Source: Nocardioides gansuensis (lineage in GTDB: Bacteria; Actinomycetota; Actinomycetes; Propionibacteriales; Nocardioidaceae). Taken from it: a stretch of 64,000 nt of DNA. The position numbers were made by a program, and so were the translations under genes. Below are positions 26,361-34,656 of this stretch, piece after piece; within the stretch, counting starts at the first letter, position 1; each line of letters starts with the position of its first letter. The stretch lies in contig NZ_QDGZ01000002.1 of assembly GCF_003076135.1 (NCBI RefSeq), positions 186,001 to 250,000 of the forward strand, read 5' to 3'. Below the pieces are notes generated by a model. It was not told the origin of the DNA and ran no database searches. It saw only the letters and a program-made list of their open reading frames with translations.

Positions 26361-27497
26361 TCAGACCAGCGCCGGAGCGCCCGCCAGTCGCCGTACGGTC
26401 ATGACCTCACCGGCAAACTCGCCGATCGTTCCGTAGCGGACGACATCGCCAGTCCGAGGCGCGTGCAGGATCCTGTCGCCGCTCACGTAGATCGCGACGT
26501 GGTGCGGACGGCCGGCGCCCGGATAGCTGAAGAAGATCAGGTCGCCGGGCTTCTTGTCGCTCCACGCGATGCCTTGGCCGGCGTGGATCTGCGAGCCGCT
26601 GTAGTGGGGGAGTCGGATGCGTCCCCCAGAGGCTTGATAGGCGGCGTAGAGCACGAGGCCGGAGCAGTCGAAACCTCCGCTGGTGGGTCCTTCAAAGTTG
26701 CCTCCGCCCCAGACATACGGCTTGCCGAGTTGTGTGGCTGCCGCAGTGACGAAGGCTCCAGGGAAGCCCGGTGGGAGGTTCGCAGGAAGTTCGCCGGCGG
26801 GCTGGGCGCAGTCCAGGTTGCTGGTGAGCGAGAGACCGCTGAGAGCGCTCAGGACCTTCTCGGCGATCGGCTGGTTGATGGCGTACCGATCCGGATACGC
26901 GGAGACCTGCACGGCCTGCGCTGCCGCTCCAGGCTCCATCGACTGCCAACCGTCGATGTCGAGGAGCCCGCGCGGAGATCTGTGGTTGGGTCCGTTTGGC
27001 CCGCCGTAAAAGGCACGGGACGACCACACAGGGTCCATGAGGTTCTCGACGGCTCCCCAACCGGCGGCGGGCCGCTGTTGGAACATGCCGACGGAGTCGT
27101 GGTCGCTGCCGTCACCGTCGTTGGGGATCTCCGCGGAATGCGGATAGGCCCCAACATTCGAGCGCACCCGCAACGACGACTCCGTCAGTGCGGTCATGAT
27201 TGCGATGAGCTGACCGCGCGCCGGGACCTGTTGCTGGTTTCCGACGGCGATGATCGTCGCGGCCCGCGTGAGCTGCTGCTTGTTGAGGGTGACTGTCTCG
27301 CCGTGCGTGTTGGTGGCGGAGAGCCCCTCCGGGACAGGGCCAGCTACGCCCAGGCTCGCGGTCGTCTGGCCGTCCCACATGCAGCTGCTCGATCCTGCGG
27401 CCGGCGGGCTCACGAGCGTCGCCACGCCGAGGACCGCGGCTCCAGGCGCGAGTAGGACTGCGGCTGCGGCGCCGACGGCGAGGACCTTCATGCCCAT
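26361..27497 (-). CDS. NlpC/P60 cell-wall hydrolase of the conjugation apparatus
   Basis: 378 residues. The N-terminal hydrophobic segment (about 4-30) is a signal peptide or anchor. A lytic-transglycosylase-like middle region contains IMTALTESSLRVRSNVGA (with a candidate catalytic Glu) and DSVGMFQQRPAAGWG. The C-terminal NlpC/P60 domain has the catalytic Cys in SGGFDCSGLVLYAAYQ and His in RPHHVAIYVSG. Such two-domain hydrolases (VirB1/CwlT-like) open peptidoglycan for the mating channel. It starts 6 nt after the VirB8-position gene. Confidence 0.9.
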   Translation of the reverse strand: MGMKVLAVGAAAAVLLAPGAAVLGVATLVSPPAAGSSSCMWDGQTTASLGVAGPVPEGLSATNTHGETVTLNKQQLTRAATIIAVGNQQQVPARGQLIAIMTALTESSLRVRSNVGAYPHSAEIPNDGDGSDHDSVGMFQQRPAAGWGAVENLMDPVWSSRAFYGGPNGPNHRSPRGLLDIDGWQSMEPGAAAQAVQVSAYPDRYAINQPIAEKVLSALSGLSLTSNLDCAQPAGELPANLPPGFPGAFVTAAATQLGKPYVWGGGNFEGPTSGGFDCSGLVLYAAYQASGGRIRLPHYSGSQIHAGQGIAWSDKKPGDLIFFSYPGAGRPHHVAIYVSGDRILHAPRTGDVVRYGTIGEFAGEVMTVRRLAGAPALV

Positions 27498-27503
27498 CCG
27501 GGC

Positions 27504-28169
27504 TCACCTCAGCGGGTTGTCGAGCTCGGAGAGGCGTAGGACGTGGCAGCGCTCGAAGGACGGCCGGCAGGCGACGAAGATCGTGAAGGAGACCGGGTAC
27601 GACGACTCGGCCACCTCGCCGTTCCAAACTCCGGTGCGGTGCCGGGTGCCCGTGATCGTCACCGCTGTCGTCCCCGGGCGCAGATGCCCGTGGGCTTGCT
27701 CGACGGCGTCGACCCAGGAGTCGGGCACGTAGGCCTGGTCGATCTCGATGGTCTGCTCGACCTTCATCGCACCGAGGTCGAGCCATTGCTCCACGGTCGG
27801 GAGGTACGTCGCGACGTCGGTCAGCAGGCCGGGTGTCTCCTCGCCGGAGGGATCGGCGTCGGCCAGGACTGCCGAGGTGTAGTCGGTCGGAAGGAACCCT
27901 GCCGTTGTGTCCCAGTTGAACAGGGAGACCGCCACGGCGCGCGCGTAGGCCACGGGGTCGGTCGTGTGCGGGAGGGTGCGGTTCTCCAGGGTGACGGCAT
28001 CGTCGGTCGGATCAGCAACGGCCTCGACCCTTGGCGGTCTGGCATCGGGTGACTCTGCGGCTGTTCCGCCCGGTCCTCGCACTAGCCCGTAGATCCCGAC
28101 GACCGCAGTCATCACGGCAAGTGCGCAGCCCAGGAGAAGCATGATCTGGCGGCCGGTCAGGTTGGACAT
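27504..28169 (-). CDS. single-pass membrane protein in VirB8/TcpC position
   Basis: 221 residues. One N-terminal membrane helix (about 8-28) is followed by an extracellular domain of about 170 residues with ARAVAVSLFNWDT and a beta-rich end. This topology, and its place between ParB and the NlpC/P60 hydrolase, match TcpC/VirB8-like scaffold proteins of Gram-positive conjugation. The assignment is structural analogy, not clear sequence identity. ATG 28169 is chosen right before the membrane helix. Confidence 0.65.
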   Translation of the reverse strand: MSNLTGRQIMLLLGCALAVMTAVVGIYGLVRGPGGTAAESPDARPPRVEAVADPTDDAVTLENRTLPHTTDPVAYARAVAVSLFNWDTTAGFLPTDYTSAVLADADPSGEETPGLLTDVATYLPTVEQWLDLGAMKVEQTIEIDQAYVPDSWVDAVEQAHGHLRPGTTAVTITGTRHRTGVWNGEVAESSYPVSFTIFVACRPSFERCHVLRLSELDNPLR

Positions 28170-28215
28170 CGGAGCTCCGTGCGTCGTGTTCAGGGACGTC
28201 CGATAGGTGCGCCGA

Positions 28216-29175
28216 CTATGCCGATGTCGCGGCGTGACGTCGGGCGGCAACGAGCTGGTCGCGGAACGCGATCGTCGCTGTCACGACGCGGTCGAACCGC
28301 TCCCAATCGCTGCGTGTGAGCTGAGCAGCGAGGGCGTCGACGTCGTACAGCTCGGTCCAGCCGTCGAGCTCTGTCCAGGTGAGGTTGAATGAGCGAACGC
28401 TGCGGAAGTGGCTGCCCGGCCCGTGGCTGCGCTTGAGGTTCTTGCGGCCCTTCTCGCGCGCCTCCCGCTCTGCACGCTCGCGCGCCTCACGAGCCAGCCG
28501 CGCGAGATCCGTCTCCTCCTCCGGCTGAGGCTGTTGCGCCTGGTCGAAGGCTTCCTTGACCTGGAGGTAGAGCGGCCTCACCGGCTCGCCCTGCTCGATC
28601 CTCTTCAGCGCGTCGTTCGCCATCGCGCGGATCTCCGGTGGCGTGGCCTTTCGGGAGGCCCAGTCCATGAGCGCGCAGACCCGCTCGTGGGTGTTGTACG
28701 ACGCCTTGCCGGTGATCGCCATGGCCGCTTGCGACCGGGCGTCACCGGTTTCGCCCGGGTCCGCACCGGGTGCGGGCCCGGAGCTCCCGAATTGGGTCGC
28801 CTGCATCCGCCGCTCCGCGTCCTCGGCTCGAAGCGCCTTCAGCTCTCGGTAGAGCGCTGCCTTCTCGAGCTCGTTGAGCGGCTTGTGGAGCTGGTTCTCA
28901 TCCTGCTCGGCGAGCAGCAGCGAGAGCCTGTCGGAGATCCCGGACCGCACCCAGACCTTCATGGTGCGCCAGCCGAGCCGGCGCACGGCCTCCAGGCGCC
29001 GCCACCCGCACACGAGCACACCCTCGGGGGTGATGGTGATCGGCTGGAGCAGGCCGAGCCGTTCGATCGACTCCATGAGTGGCTTGAGGTCGCCGGGGTC
29101 CCTGCGGTGACGGACGCCGATGGTGATCGAGTCGAGCGCTCGGTCGAGTTCGATGTGGCCGCGGGTGTCAGGCAT
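28216..29175 (-). CDS. parB: ParB/Srx-fold nuclease-like protein
   Basis: 319 residues. The N-terminal ParB domain (about 8-100) contains LKPLMESIERLGLLQPITIT and VCGWRRLEAVRRLGW, which is the CTP-binding GxxRxxA-type box. An HTH-like region and a long charged coiled-coil segment (about residues 215-260) follow. No ParA gene is adjacent, so it may act in transfer or regulation rather than standard partition. ATG 29175 overlaps the upstream gene by 8 nt. Confidence 0.82.
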   Translation of the reverse strand: MPDTRGHIELDRALDSITIGVRHRRDPGDLKPLMESIERLGLLQPITITPEGVLVCGWRRLEAVRRLGWRTMKVWVRSGISDRLSLLLAEQDENQLHKPLNELEKAALYRELKALRAEDAERRMQATQFGSSGPAPGADPGETGDARSQAAMAITGKASYNTHERVCALMDWASRKATPPEIRAMANDALKRIEQGEPVRPLYLQVKEAFDQAQQPQPEEETDLARLAREARERAEREAREKGRKNLKRSHGPGSHFRSVRSFNLTWTELDGWTELYDVDALAAQLTRSDWERFDRVVTATIAFRDQLVAARRHAATSA

Positions 29176-29977
29176 GGATCCGAGCCTTCGGTCGAGGAGC
29201 GGTCTCGCTGATCTCGAAGACCAGGAGGTCGTCGTCCAGGAGTTCGGCGACCGGGTGGCCGATGAGAAGTCGCAGGAGGACGCCGTGGCCGTCCGACGTA
29301 CAAGCCTCGTCGGGGTTCGGATTGCCAAGCACGATCCGCAGCACCGTCGACCATGCCTCTTGCTCGATGTCGAGGAGTGCCCGCGCGGTGTGGTCGCGCC
29401 GCAGAGCCGCGTGCGCCTGGGGACGTGATCCGGACTCGACGAGGCGGGCGGAGATGTAGTCGAGCGTGTACGTGGCTGTGTCTCGCGGCCAGCCCAGCGC
29501 GGTAAAGAGGTCGATCGTCGCGTCGACCGCTTCATACGCGCCGGTCGGCGGGGTCTCGCCCGGGTTGAACGGTTCGACGGCGAGCGCGGGAAGGAAGTTG
29601 GGCAGGTCGGCTTCCGTGTCGCAGAACCGGCGTACGTCGTGGTTCCTGGAGATCTCCGGCCGCCTGGCCTGGTCGACGGAGCATAGGAGTCCGTCGGCGC
29701 GCTCCTCGGCGATGAGCGTGACCTTGACCGCCATGGTGACGACGGCCCACGGGTCGTCAGCTGTGCGGACGGCGTAGGTCCGCATGGCCTCAAAGGCTGC
29801 CGCGGCTCCGGCGGTTGGGTCGCAGCGGTGCTTGATCGCGAGCGCCTCATACTTCCGGGCGGCGTAAAGCATGAGGTCGTGGGCCTCGGCGTCGTGCTCC
29901 CACGCGTTCGGTCCGGACACCCGTAGACGGACGAGAAGCCGGCGCAGTCCAGTCGCGGTTTCGAATGAGTGCTTCAC
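29168..29977 (-). CDS. hypothetical protein with sigma-region-2-like segment
   Basis: 269 residues. The region about 35-105 (DLMLYAARKYEALAIKHRCD, then AAAAFEAMRTYAVRTADDPW) resembles sigma-70 region 2 organisation, but a region 4 is not evident. The rest is unrecognised. It overlaps ParB downstream and the 115-residue gene upstream, so it is part of the PrimPol-ParB translation unit. It may be a degenerate sigma factor or an element-specific regulator; this reading is tentative. Confidence 0.55.
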   Translation of the reverse strand: MKHSFETATGLRRLLVRLRVSGPNAWEHDAEAHDLMLYAARKYEALAIKHRCDPTAGAAAAFEAMRTYAVRTADDPWAVVTMAVKVTLIAEERADGLLCSVDQARRPEISRNHDVRRFCDTEADLPNFLPALAVEPFNPGETPPTGAYEAVDATIDLFTALGWPRDTATYTLDYISARLVESGSRPQAHAALRRDHTARALLDIEQEAWSTVLRIVLGNPNPDEACTSDGHGVLLRLLIGHPVAELLDDDLLVFEISETAPRPKARIHA

Positions 29978-30321
29978 AGCGACAGTCCCTCCGTCCGGCG
30001 TGCGCCCCGGGTCGGCACGGGGGAAGGGGCACCTCGCTGGAGAGCCCGCCGCGTCGTAACGGGAGTACGCCGTGCGCGGCGGATCAACTCGGCATGGAGG
30101 TCGATGCCGCGCCCGACCATCGGGGTGACGTACGACGCGAGCTCAGTCGGGCGAATCCAGGCGATGCCCTTGGGCGCCTTTGCCGGCGCCGCGTGCGCTT
30201 CAGGCGCCGAGAGCGACGGATCACGGTGACGAGCGAGGGCGCTCCCGGCCGCTTCGGTGTTCGGCACCGGCGGCTCGGGCGGACGGTAGCTGTGACGGCG
30301 GTACTCGGCGTGGGTGTTCAC
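29974..30321 (-). CDS. small basic hypothetical protein
   Basis: 115 residues, basic, with a Pro-rich N-terminus and a central conserved-looking segment GIAWIRPTELASYVTPMVGR followed by helix and an Arg-rich tail. It overlaps both PrimPol and the sigma-like gene by 4 nt. Such proteins occur next to PrimPol in actinobacterial ICEs; no function is known to me. Confidence 0.65.
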   Translation of the reverse strand: MNTHAEYRRHSYRPPEPPVPNTEAAGSALARHRDPSLSAPEAHAAPAKAPKGIAWIRPTELASYVTPMVGRGIDLHAELIRRARRTPVTTRRALQRGAPSPVPTRGARRTEGLSL

Positions 30322-31223
30322 AGCTGGATCGCCTCATTCCACTGAGTAGGGCCCAGGCTGCTCCCGGAGCCGAGCCGGGACGCGATGCGGAAGGCGGAGT
30401 CGATGGTCGACTCGATCTCTCGATCGGGAAGGCCGGCGTACTGGGCGGCGGGCATCAAGTAGCTGATAGCGTTCGCGCGGCTCAGGCCGTCCTCGGCCAT
30501 GCGGCATGACGCCCAGAAGAGGGCTCGATTGCGACCGCCTTCGGGAGTCAGCGCGACCACTCTGGCCAGCGCCCCAGGGCGGCAACCTTTCGGAGGAAGC
30601 CCCGATGGTGGGGCTACCGGCCGCCGGGCCGGGTCCAGGAACCGACGAAGCTTGGCCGCGTCCAGCGGCTTCGCCGGCTGGGTCGTGACAGCGATGACGT
30701 CGTACGTCCTGATCGCGCCGTCGACCTCAAGCCGCGACGGGGGAGCGATGACGTAACCGCCATCGCCCCGGAAGTCGACGTGGGCGGACGGGACCTGCCA
30801 GGAGCGTTGCTCGCCGTCCGGCTCGGTGGGGTAGTAGGCGTGGATCCCGCCTGATGGGGTGCGGACCACCCAGCGCCAGCCGTCGGCGAGCCCTTCGGAC
30901 CGCGCTCGCTCAAAGGCTCCAAATCCACTGCCTCCCGGGTGGACGTCGACGTCGACGACGAGGATGCCGGTGCGGGCACCGGTGGGAAGACCGATGTTTG
31001 CCTCGGGTGTCCGCTGCCACCACTCATGGACGACGCGAGCCGAGGACGTCGCGTCGTGGAAGCCGTTGGGCGTGAGCGGCTGCTTGCCGCCAGGCACGCA
31101 TGGGAAGACCGGGATTCCGAGGTTGGCATAGCGGATAGCCGCGCCGGCCAGGGTCGGCTCGGAAGCGACACGCGTCATGGTGGACGTGGTCCAGCTGGGG
31201 ACTGGGTTTGCCGGGTCGAACAT
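30318..31223 (-). CDS. bifunctional DNA primase/polymerase (PrimPol)
   Basis: 301 residues. The PrimPol (AEP) domain runs about 22-200. The catalytic acidic pair lies in GILVVDVDVHPGG, and the conserved histidine segment in GWRWVVRTPSGGIHAYYP followed by DFRGDGGYVIAPPS. A C-terminal helical part resembles primase-C regions. It could prime complementary-strand synthesis after transfer or support excised-circle replication. First gene of the minus-strand group, divergent from the DUF6361 gene across a regulatory-looking 311-bp gap. Confidence 0.88.
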   Translation of the reverse strand: MFDPANPVPSWTTSTMTRVASEPTLAGAAIRYANLGIPVFPCVPGGKQPLTPNGFHDATSSARVVHEWWQRTPEANIGLPTGARTGILVVDVDVHPGGSGFGAFERARSEGLADGWRWVVRTPSGGIHAYYPTEPDGEQRSWQVPSAHVDFRGDGGYVIAPPSRLEVDGAIRTYDVIAVTTQPAKPLDAAKLRRFLDPARRPVAPPSGLPPKGCRPGALARVVALTPEGGRNRALFWASCRMAEDGLSRANAISYLMPAAQYAGLPDREIESTIDSAFRIASRLGSGSSLGPTQWNEAIQL

Positions 31224-31246
31224 GCCCCCGAGATTGGCCCGCCGGC

Positions 31247-31265
31247 GTTACCGGATTCCGGTAAC
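31247..31265. promoter_or_regulatory. 19-bp perfect palindrome upstream of PrimPol
   Basis: GTTACCGGA-T-TCCGGTAAC, 9-bp arms around one base, 24 bp before the PrimPol start. A likely operator for a dimeric repressor or ParB-like protein controlling the conjugation transcript. Confidence 0.6.
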
Positions 31266-31272
31266 AACAAGG

Positions 31273-31300
31273 GGGAACGCGGAGGGGAACACTGCGTTTC
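31273..31300 (+). promoter_or_regulatory. ECF-type promoter candidate (GGGAAC-N16-CGTT)
   Basis: GGGAAC at 31273-31278, 16 bases, then CGTT at 31295-31298, pointing toward the DUF6361 operon. This matches the form of extracytoplasmic-function sigma promoters known from actinobacteria. An ECF-like sigma factor gene is part of the same module (37742-38431). Further GGGAAC/GTTCCC copies lie at 31285, 31315, 31452 and 31491. Not tested; a computed pattern only. Confidence 0.45.
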
Positions 31301-31451
31301 CGCAGGTCAGAGGCGTTCCCTAAGACACGCATGCCGCGAGGCTGAACTGCGGGCACTCACAATGCTAACGCTCGATCCAGGCGCGGTCCCGACCTCAGTC
31401 GGCGCGTGGATTACCCCGTCAGAGCTGAGGGATCCTGGTTGATTTCCTCCC

Positions 31452-31477
31452 GGGAACATTGGATACCTGCAAGGGTC
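31452..31477 (+). promoter_or_regulatory. second ECF-type promoter candidate (GGAAC-N17-GTC)
   Basis: GGGAAC at 31452-31457 is followed, 17 bases on, by GTC at 31475-31477, 58 bp before the DUF6361 start. It is a weaker match than the one at 31273. A 13-bp palindrome, CGGGAA-G-TTCCCG, follows at 31485-31497. Confidence 0.35.
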
Positions 31478-31496
31478 GGGCATGCGGGAAGTTCCC

Positions 31497-31519
31497 GGCG
31501 CCACGACTCTTGTGGCGCC
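31497..31519. promoter_or_regulatory. 8-bp-stem hairpin in the DUF6361 leader
   Basis: GGCGCCAC-7 nt-GTGGCGCC is a perfect stem placed 16 bp before the start codon and just ahead of the GAAGGAG ribosome-binding site. It could be an operator or a leader hairpin affecting translation. No U-tract, so a terminator is unlikely. Confidence 0.5.
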
Positions 31520-31534
31520 AGTGAAGGAGTCGGT

Positions 31535-32815
31535 ATGGCGAGTCAGGTCGCGTGGCTGGCCTTCGACGCTGACCAGCAGCGGCGTACCGAGCTCATGATG
31601 CTGGCGTTGGCTGACCAGGGCACGATCGATGAACTGGGTATGGGACTCATCCGGGACCTCGTGGCACGTGTCCTGCACCCAAACCTCACCGTCCAGCACA
31701 CGCGTGCGAAGTACCTGGTGTTCATCCCGCGGATCTATCGCTCGCTCAGTGAGCGCACTACTGACCGGATGATGCAGCAGGGCCGCAAGGCCGAAGGCAA
31801 ACTGATCCAGGACCTGGTCGAGTACTACCGCGGCTCGGAAGGGCTGGACGATCGGGGGATCATCGGGCGACGAAGGGGCGAGGACACGAAGCAGTTGGCC
31901 AGTGCGAGCTACTGGCCGCTCCTTCGCGCCCTCGGCATTCAGACAGAGGGATCCGTGACCGAGTTCTGCCGCCGACGAGCAGAAGCGATTGCGGCGTCAC
32001 ACGCGAAGTCGCTCCTGCACTCCGACGAGGAGCCGGAGCAGGTCGAGTATCAGCCCAGCCTTGAACTCCCCGCTGACGAAGGAGGTGAAGTCAGTTTCGA
32101 CCTCAGCCTCGATGAGGCCGAGTGGGTTCGACAACGCTTCGTGGGTGCGGAGACTCGTGCAGAGCACGAGCGCTCCCTGCTGTCATGGCTGCTTGACCCC
32201 GCGAGGGACTACTGGGTAGAAGACCTGGACCGTCCGTGGAACCACCCCGAGGTGGATCACTTCCCTGCCGAGACGGCCATCGCGATGTGGGTGGGGTACG
32301 ACGTCGACCGGCTCGTACACGGGGCTCGGATCCTCTACAACTGGCTCTGCGCGCGAGGGCGGCCACTCGGCGATCGGCGCGATGAGCTCATGGACAAGTA
32401 CGCCAGGGCGATGGTCGCGTGGCAGGAGTCGATGGCGGATGAGGGGGTTCCAGGGCCAGACCGCTTGGCCGAGATCGATGCCTGGACGCGCAAGAGGCTC
32501 GACGAAGTGGGCGGTTCGCGGCGGGCGCAACTCCGTTGGCAGCTGAGTGCGCAGTTCCTTCGCTCATGGTCCGTGCTTGCGGACAGCGAAGACGATTTGC
32601 TCGCCTCACCAGCAGCAGCCCGGTTGGTAGTCGAACGCGAGGCCAAGCTGAAGCCTGGGCGAGCGCGGCTGCAGGACCCGGCGCTGCTGACGGACTGGGA
32701 TGGGGACTCCGGGTACTTCCGTCTGGACTTCAACTGGGGGGTGGCCCGCAGGATGCTCGCTGACGTCCATCGAGGGCTCGGTACACGGGTCGTGTCGATG
32801 GAGGACCTCGGATGA
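31535..32815 (+). CDS. DUF6361 family protein, first gene of a candidate defence module
   Basis: 426 residues from ATG 31535 (GAAGGAG upstream). The N-terminus has the DUF6361 signature: VAWLAFDADQQRRTELMMLA, then a TIDELGMGLIRDLVARVLHP-type segment and a YLVFIPRIYRSL segment. The middle and C-terminal parts are acidic and helical. The family has no proven biochemistry. It overlaps the PLD-like gene by 4 nt (ATGA), and that one overlaps the helicase, so three proteins in equal coupling are likely partners. A cluster of GGGAAC motifs lies upstream. Confidence 0.82.
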   Translation: MASQVAWLAFDADQQRRTELMMLALADQGTIDELGMGLIRDLVARVLHPNLTVQHTRAKYLVFIPRIYRSLSERTTDRMMQQGRKAEGKLIQDLVEYYRGSEGLDDRGIIGRRRGEDTKQLASASYWPLLRALGIQTEGSVTEFCRRRAEAIAASHAKSLLHSDEEPEQVEYQPSLELPADEGGEVSFDLSLDEAEWVRQRFVGAETRAEHERSLLSWLLDPARDYWVEDLDRPWNHPEVDHFPAETAIAMWVGYDVDRLVHGARILYNWLCARGRPLGDRRDELMDKYARAMVAWQESMADEGVPGPDRLAEIDAWTRKRLDEVGGSRRAQLRWQLSAQFLRSWSVLADSEDDLLASPAAARLVVEREAKLKPGRARLQDPALLTDWDGDSGYFRLDFNWGVARRMLADVHRGLGTRVVSMEDLG

Positions 32816-34656
32816 CCCTCGAGCTTCGCGAGGCCGCACTCCTCGTCGATGCGTTGAAGGCGCCGCCGGGGATGGACATCACGGCCGCAGTGGGCACCAC
32901 CTACACGCTGGACCTCGCCTCGCTGCTCGCGATACCCGTCGCGGCGAGCTTCACCAGCGCCATGACGCCAGACGAAGAGGAGCCTGCGAGCCTCCTCGAA
33001 ACCATCCGACGTTACGCGGATGCCACGGTGCTGTTCTGCCAGGCGGGGGCGATCTCGGTCCCGCCGCGCTATCGAGCGGCCATGACCTTCGTTGAGGAAA
33101 GCGTCGTCGAGATCAGGAAGCCGAAAGGCGGCATCTTCCACCCGAAGTTCTGGGCCGTGAGGTTCGAGGGCGGCGGTCGCCAGACTCACCGGATACTCGT
33201 CATGAGCCGGAACCTCACGTTCGACCGCGCGCTCGACGTCATCGTGAGGCTTGATGAGGACCCCGAGACTGAGAACATCGTCGATGTTGCTGAACTCGTC
33301 CAACTGTTGCGCGACCTGCCCTCACAGAATGCCGCGAGGCCGGTCGCCAAGCGTCAACGGGACCTCGTAGCGTCACTGGCCGATTCGTTGGGGGTTGCGC
33401 GATTCGCCGCGCCGGCCCCGTTCGACAGCGGACGACTCCTCGTCGGAAGACCCGGGAAGGGCCGCCAGCCTTTTCATAAGTCGTGCGACCACGCACTGGG
33501 TGTATCGCCGTTTCTCACCCAGAACGCTGTGAAGCGGTTCGTCGCGACCGCCGACACATGGGTCGGCATCGTGTCCCGGCGGGAGGCACTCGATCGGGTT
33601 GCGAACGCGCTGGCCGACGTCGAGGAGGTGCTGCGCGTCAAGGACGTCGTTCTCAACGCTCAGGAATCCGCCGACGTGGTCCTGTCCGACACGGTCGTCG
33701 CGCCCGAGGTGTCCGATGCGGAGGCGGAGCCGTCGCGCGATCCAATCCAGCACGCCTCCACGCGAGGCCTCCACGCGAAGCTCTACGTGCAGGACGTCGG
33801 TAGTCGCAGCACCGTCTGGCTCGGTTCTGCGAACCTCACAACCCCCGGCTTTGGGGGCAACTTCGAGACACTCGTTCAGTTGGAAGGGCCGAAGCGACTC
33901 GTCGGCGTCGACGCCCTTCTGGATCCCGCTCGCAGGCGGCGTGACTTGTCGATGCTCGTCGAAGATCACGTGCTGCCGGAGACGCTCCCCGCGGCAGTCG
34001 AGGACGAGCAAGAGATCACCGAGTTCGAGGGCCTCGCTCTCGAACTCGCGTCGGCGCAGGTTGATGTGGCGCTCACGGCACAGAGCGGCATGTGGCAAGC
34101 GGAACTTCGCATTACGCCCTGTCCTCGACTGGAGGAGCTAACCGCCTCGGCGAGGCTCCTGTCGTTGAAGGAGGGAGACTTCGTCACTGTCGACGACGGG
34201 GCCGCTCAATGGAATGGCTTGGACCTGACTGCGATCACACCCTTCGTTGTGCTGAGGCTCCAGGGACCTTCGCGTAGCCGGATGATGCTCGTGCGCGCGA
34301 ACCTGACGGGGGACCCTCCACATCGGCGCGGAGCGATTCTGGCGCGCGCCATCAGTTCGCCCGAAGACTTCCTGCGGTACCTCGCGGCGCTGCTGGGTCA
34401 TCCGGACGACGCGATGCCCCCTGACGACCCCGGACATGGGCTAGGTGACAGGAGCAAGTGGCTCCGGGGCCTACGCGCAGACCGGATCCTCGAGGACCTG
34501 CTGACGACAGTGGCTAGGGCCCCGAAGCGGCTCGACACATTGCACGAGACGCTGCTGCAGCTCGACGCGCATCCAGAAACGCGTGACTACGTCTCTGACG
34601 AGTTTCGCGAGGTCTGGCGCTCCGTTCGCGCAGCACTGGCGAGGAGACGCGCATGA
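32812..34656 (+). CDS. phospholipase-D-fold protein, putative nuclease
   Basis: 614 residues. Two PLD-type half-sites are visible. The first has His110 and Lys112 in GIFHPKFWAV with SRNLTFDRALD at 132-142. The second has His321 and Lys323 in HAKLYVQD with GSANLTTPGF at 338-347 and Glu352. The HxK(x)n(G)SxN form is shared with restriction nucleases such as BfiI and with DISARM DrmC. Nuclease activity is inferred. The C-terminal third (about 400-614) is unassigned. Translationally coupled to DUF6361 and to the helicase. Confidence 0.82.
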   Translation: MTLELREAALLVDALKAPPGMDITAAVGTTYTLDLASLLAIPVAASFTSAMTPDEEEPASLLETIRRYADATVLFCQAGAISVPPRYRAAMTFVEESVVEIRKPKGGIFHPKFWAVRFEGGGRQTHRILVMSRNLTFDRALDVIVRLDEDPETENIVDVAELVQLLRDLPSQNAARPVAKRQRDLVASLADSLGVARFAAPAPFDSGRLLVGRPGKGRQPFHKSCDHALGVSPFLTQNAVKRFVATADTWVGIVSRREALDRVANALADVEEVLRVKDVVLNAQESADVVLSDTVVAPEVSDAEAEPSRDPIQHASTRGLHAKLYVQDVGSRSTVWLGSANLTTPGFGGNFETLVQLEGPKRLVGVDALLDPARRRRDLSMLVEDHVLPETLPAAVEDEQEITEFEGLALELASAQVDVALTAQSGMWQAELRITPCPRLEELTASARLLSLKEGDFVTVDDGAAQWNGLDLTAITPFVVLRLQGPSRSRMMLVRANLTGDPPHRRGAILARAISSPEDFLRYLAALLGHPDDAMPPDDPGHGLGDRSKWLRGLRADRILEDLLTTVARAPKRLDTLHETLLQLDAHPETRDYVSDEFREVWRSVRAALARRRA

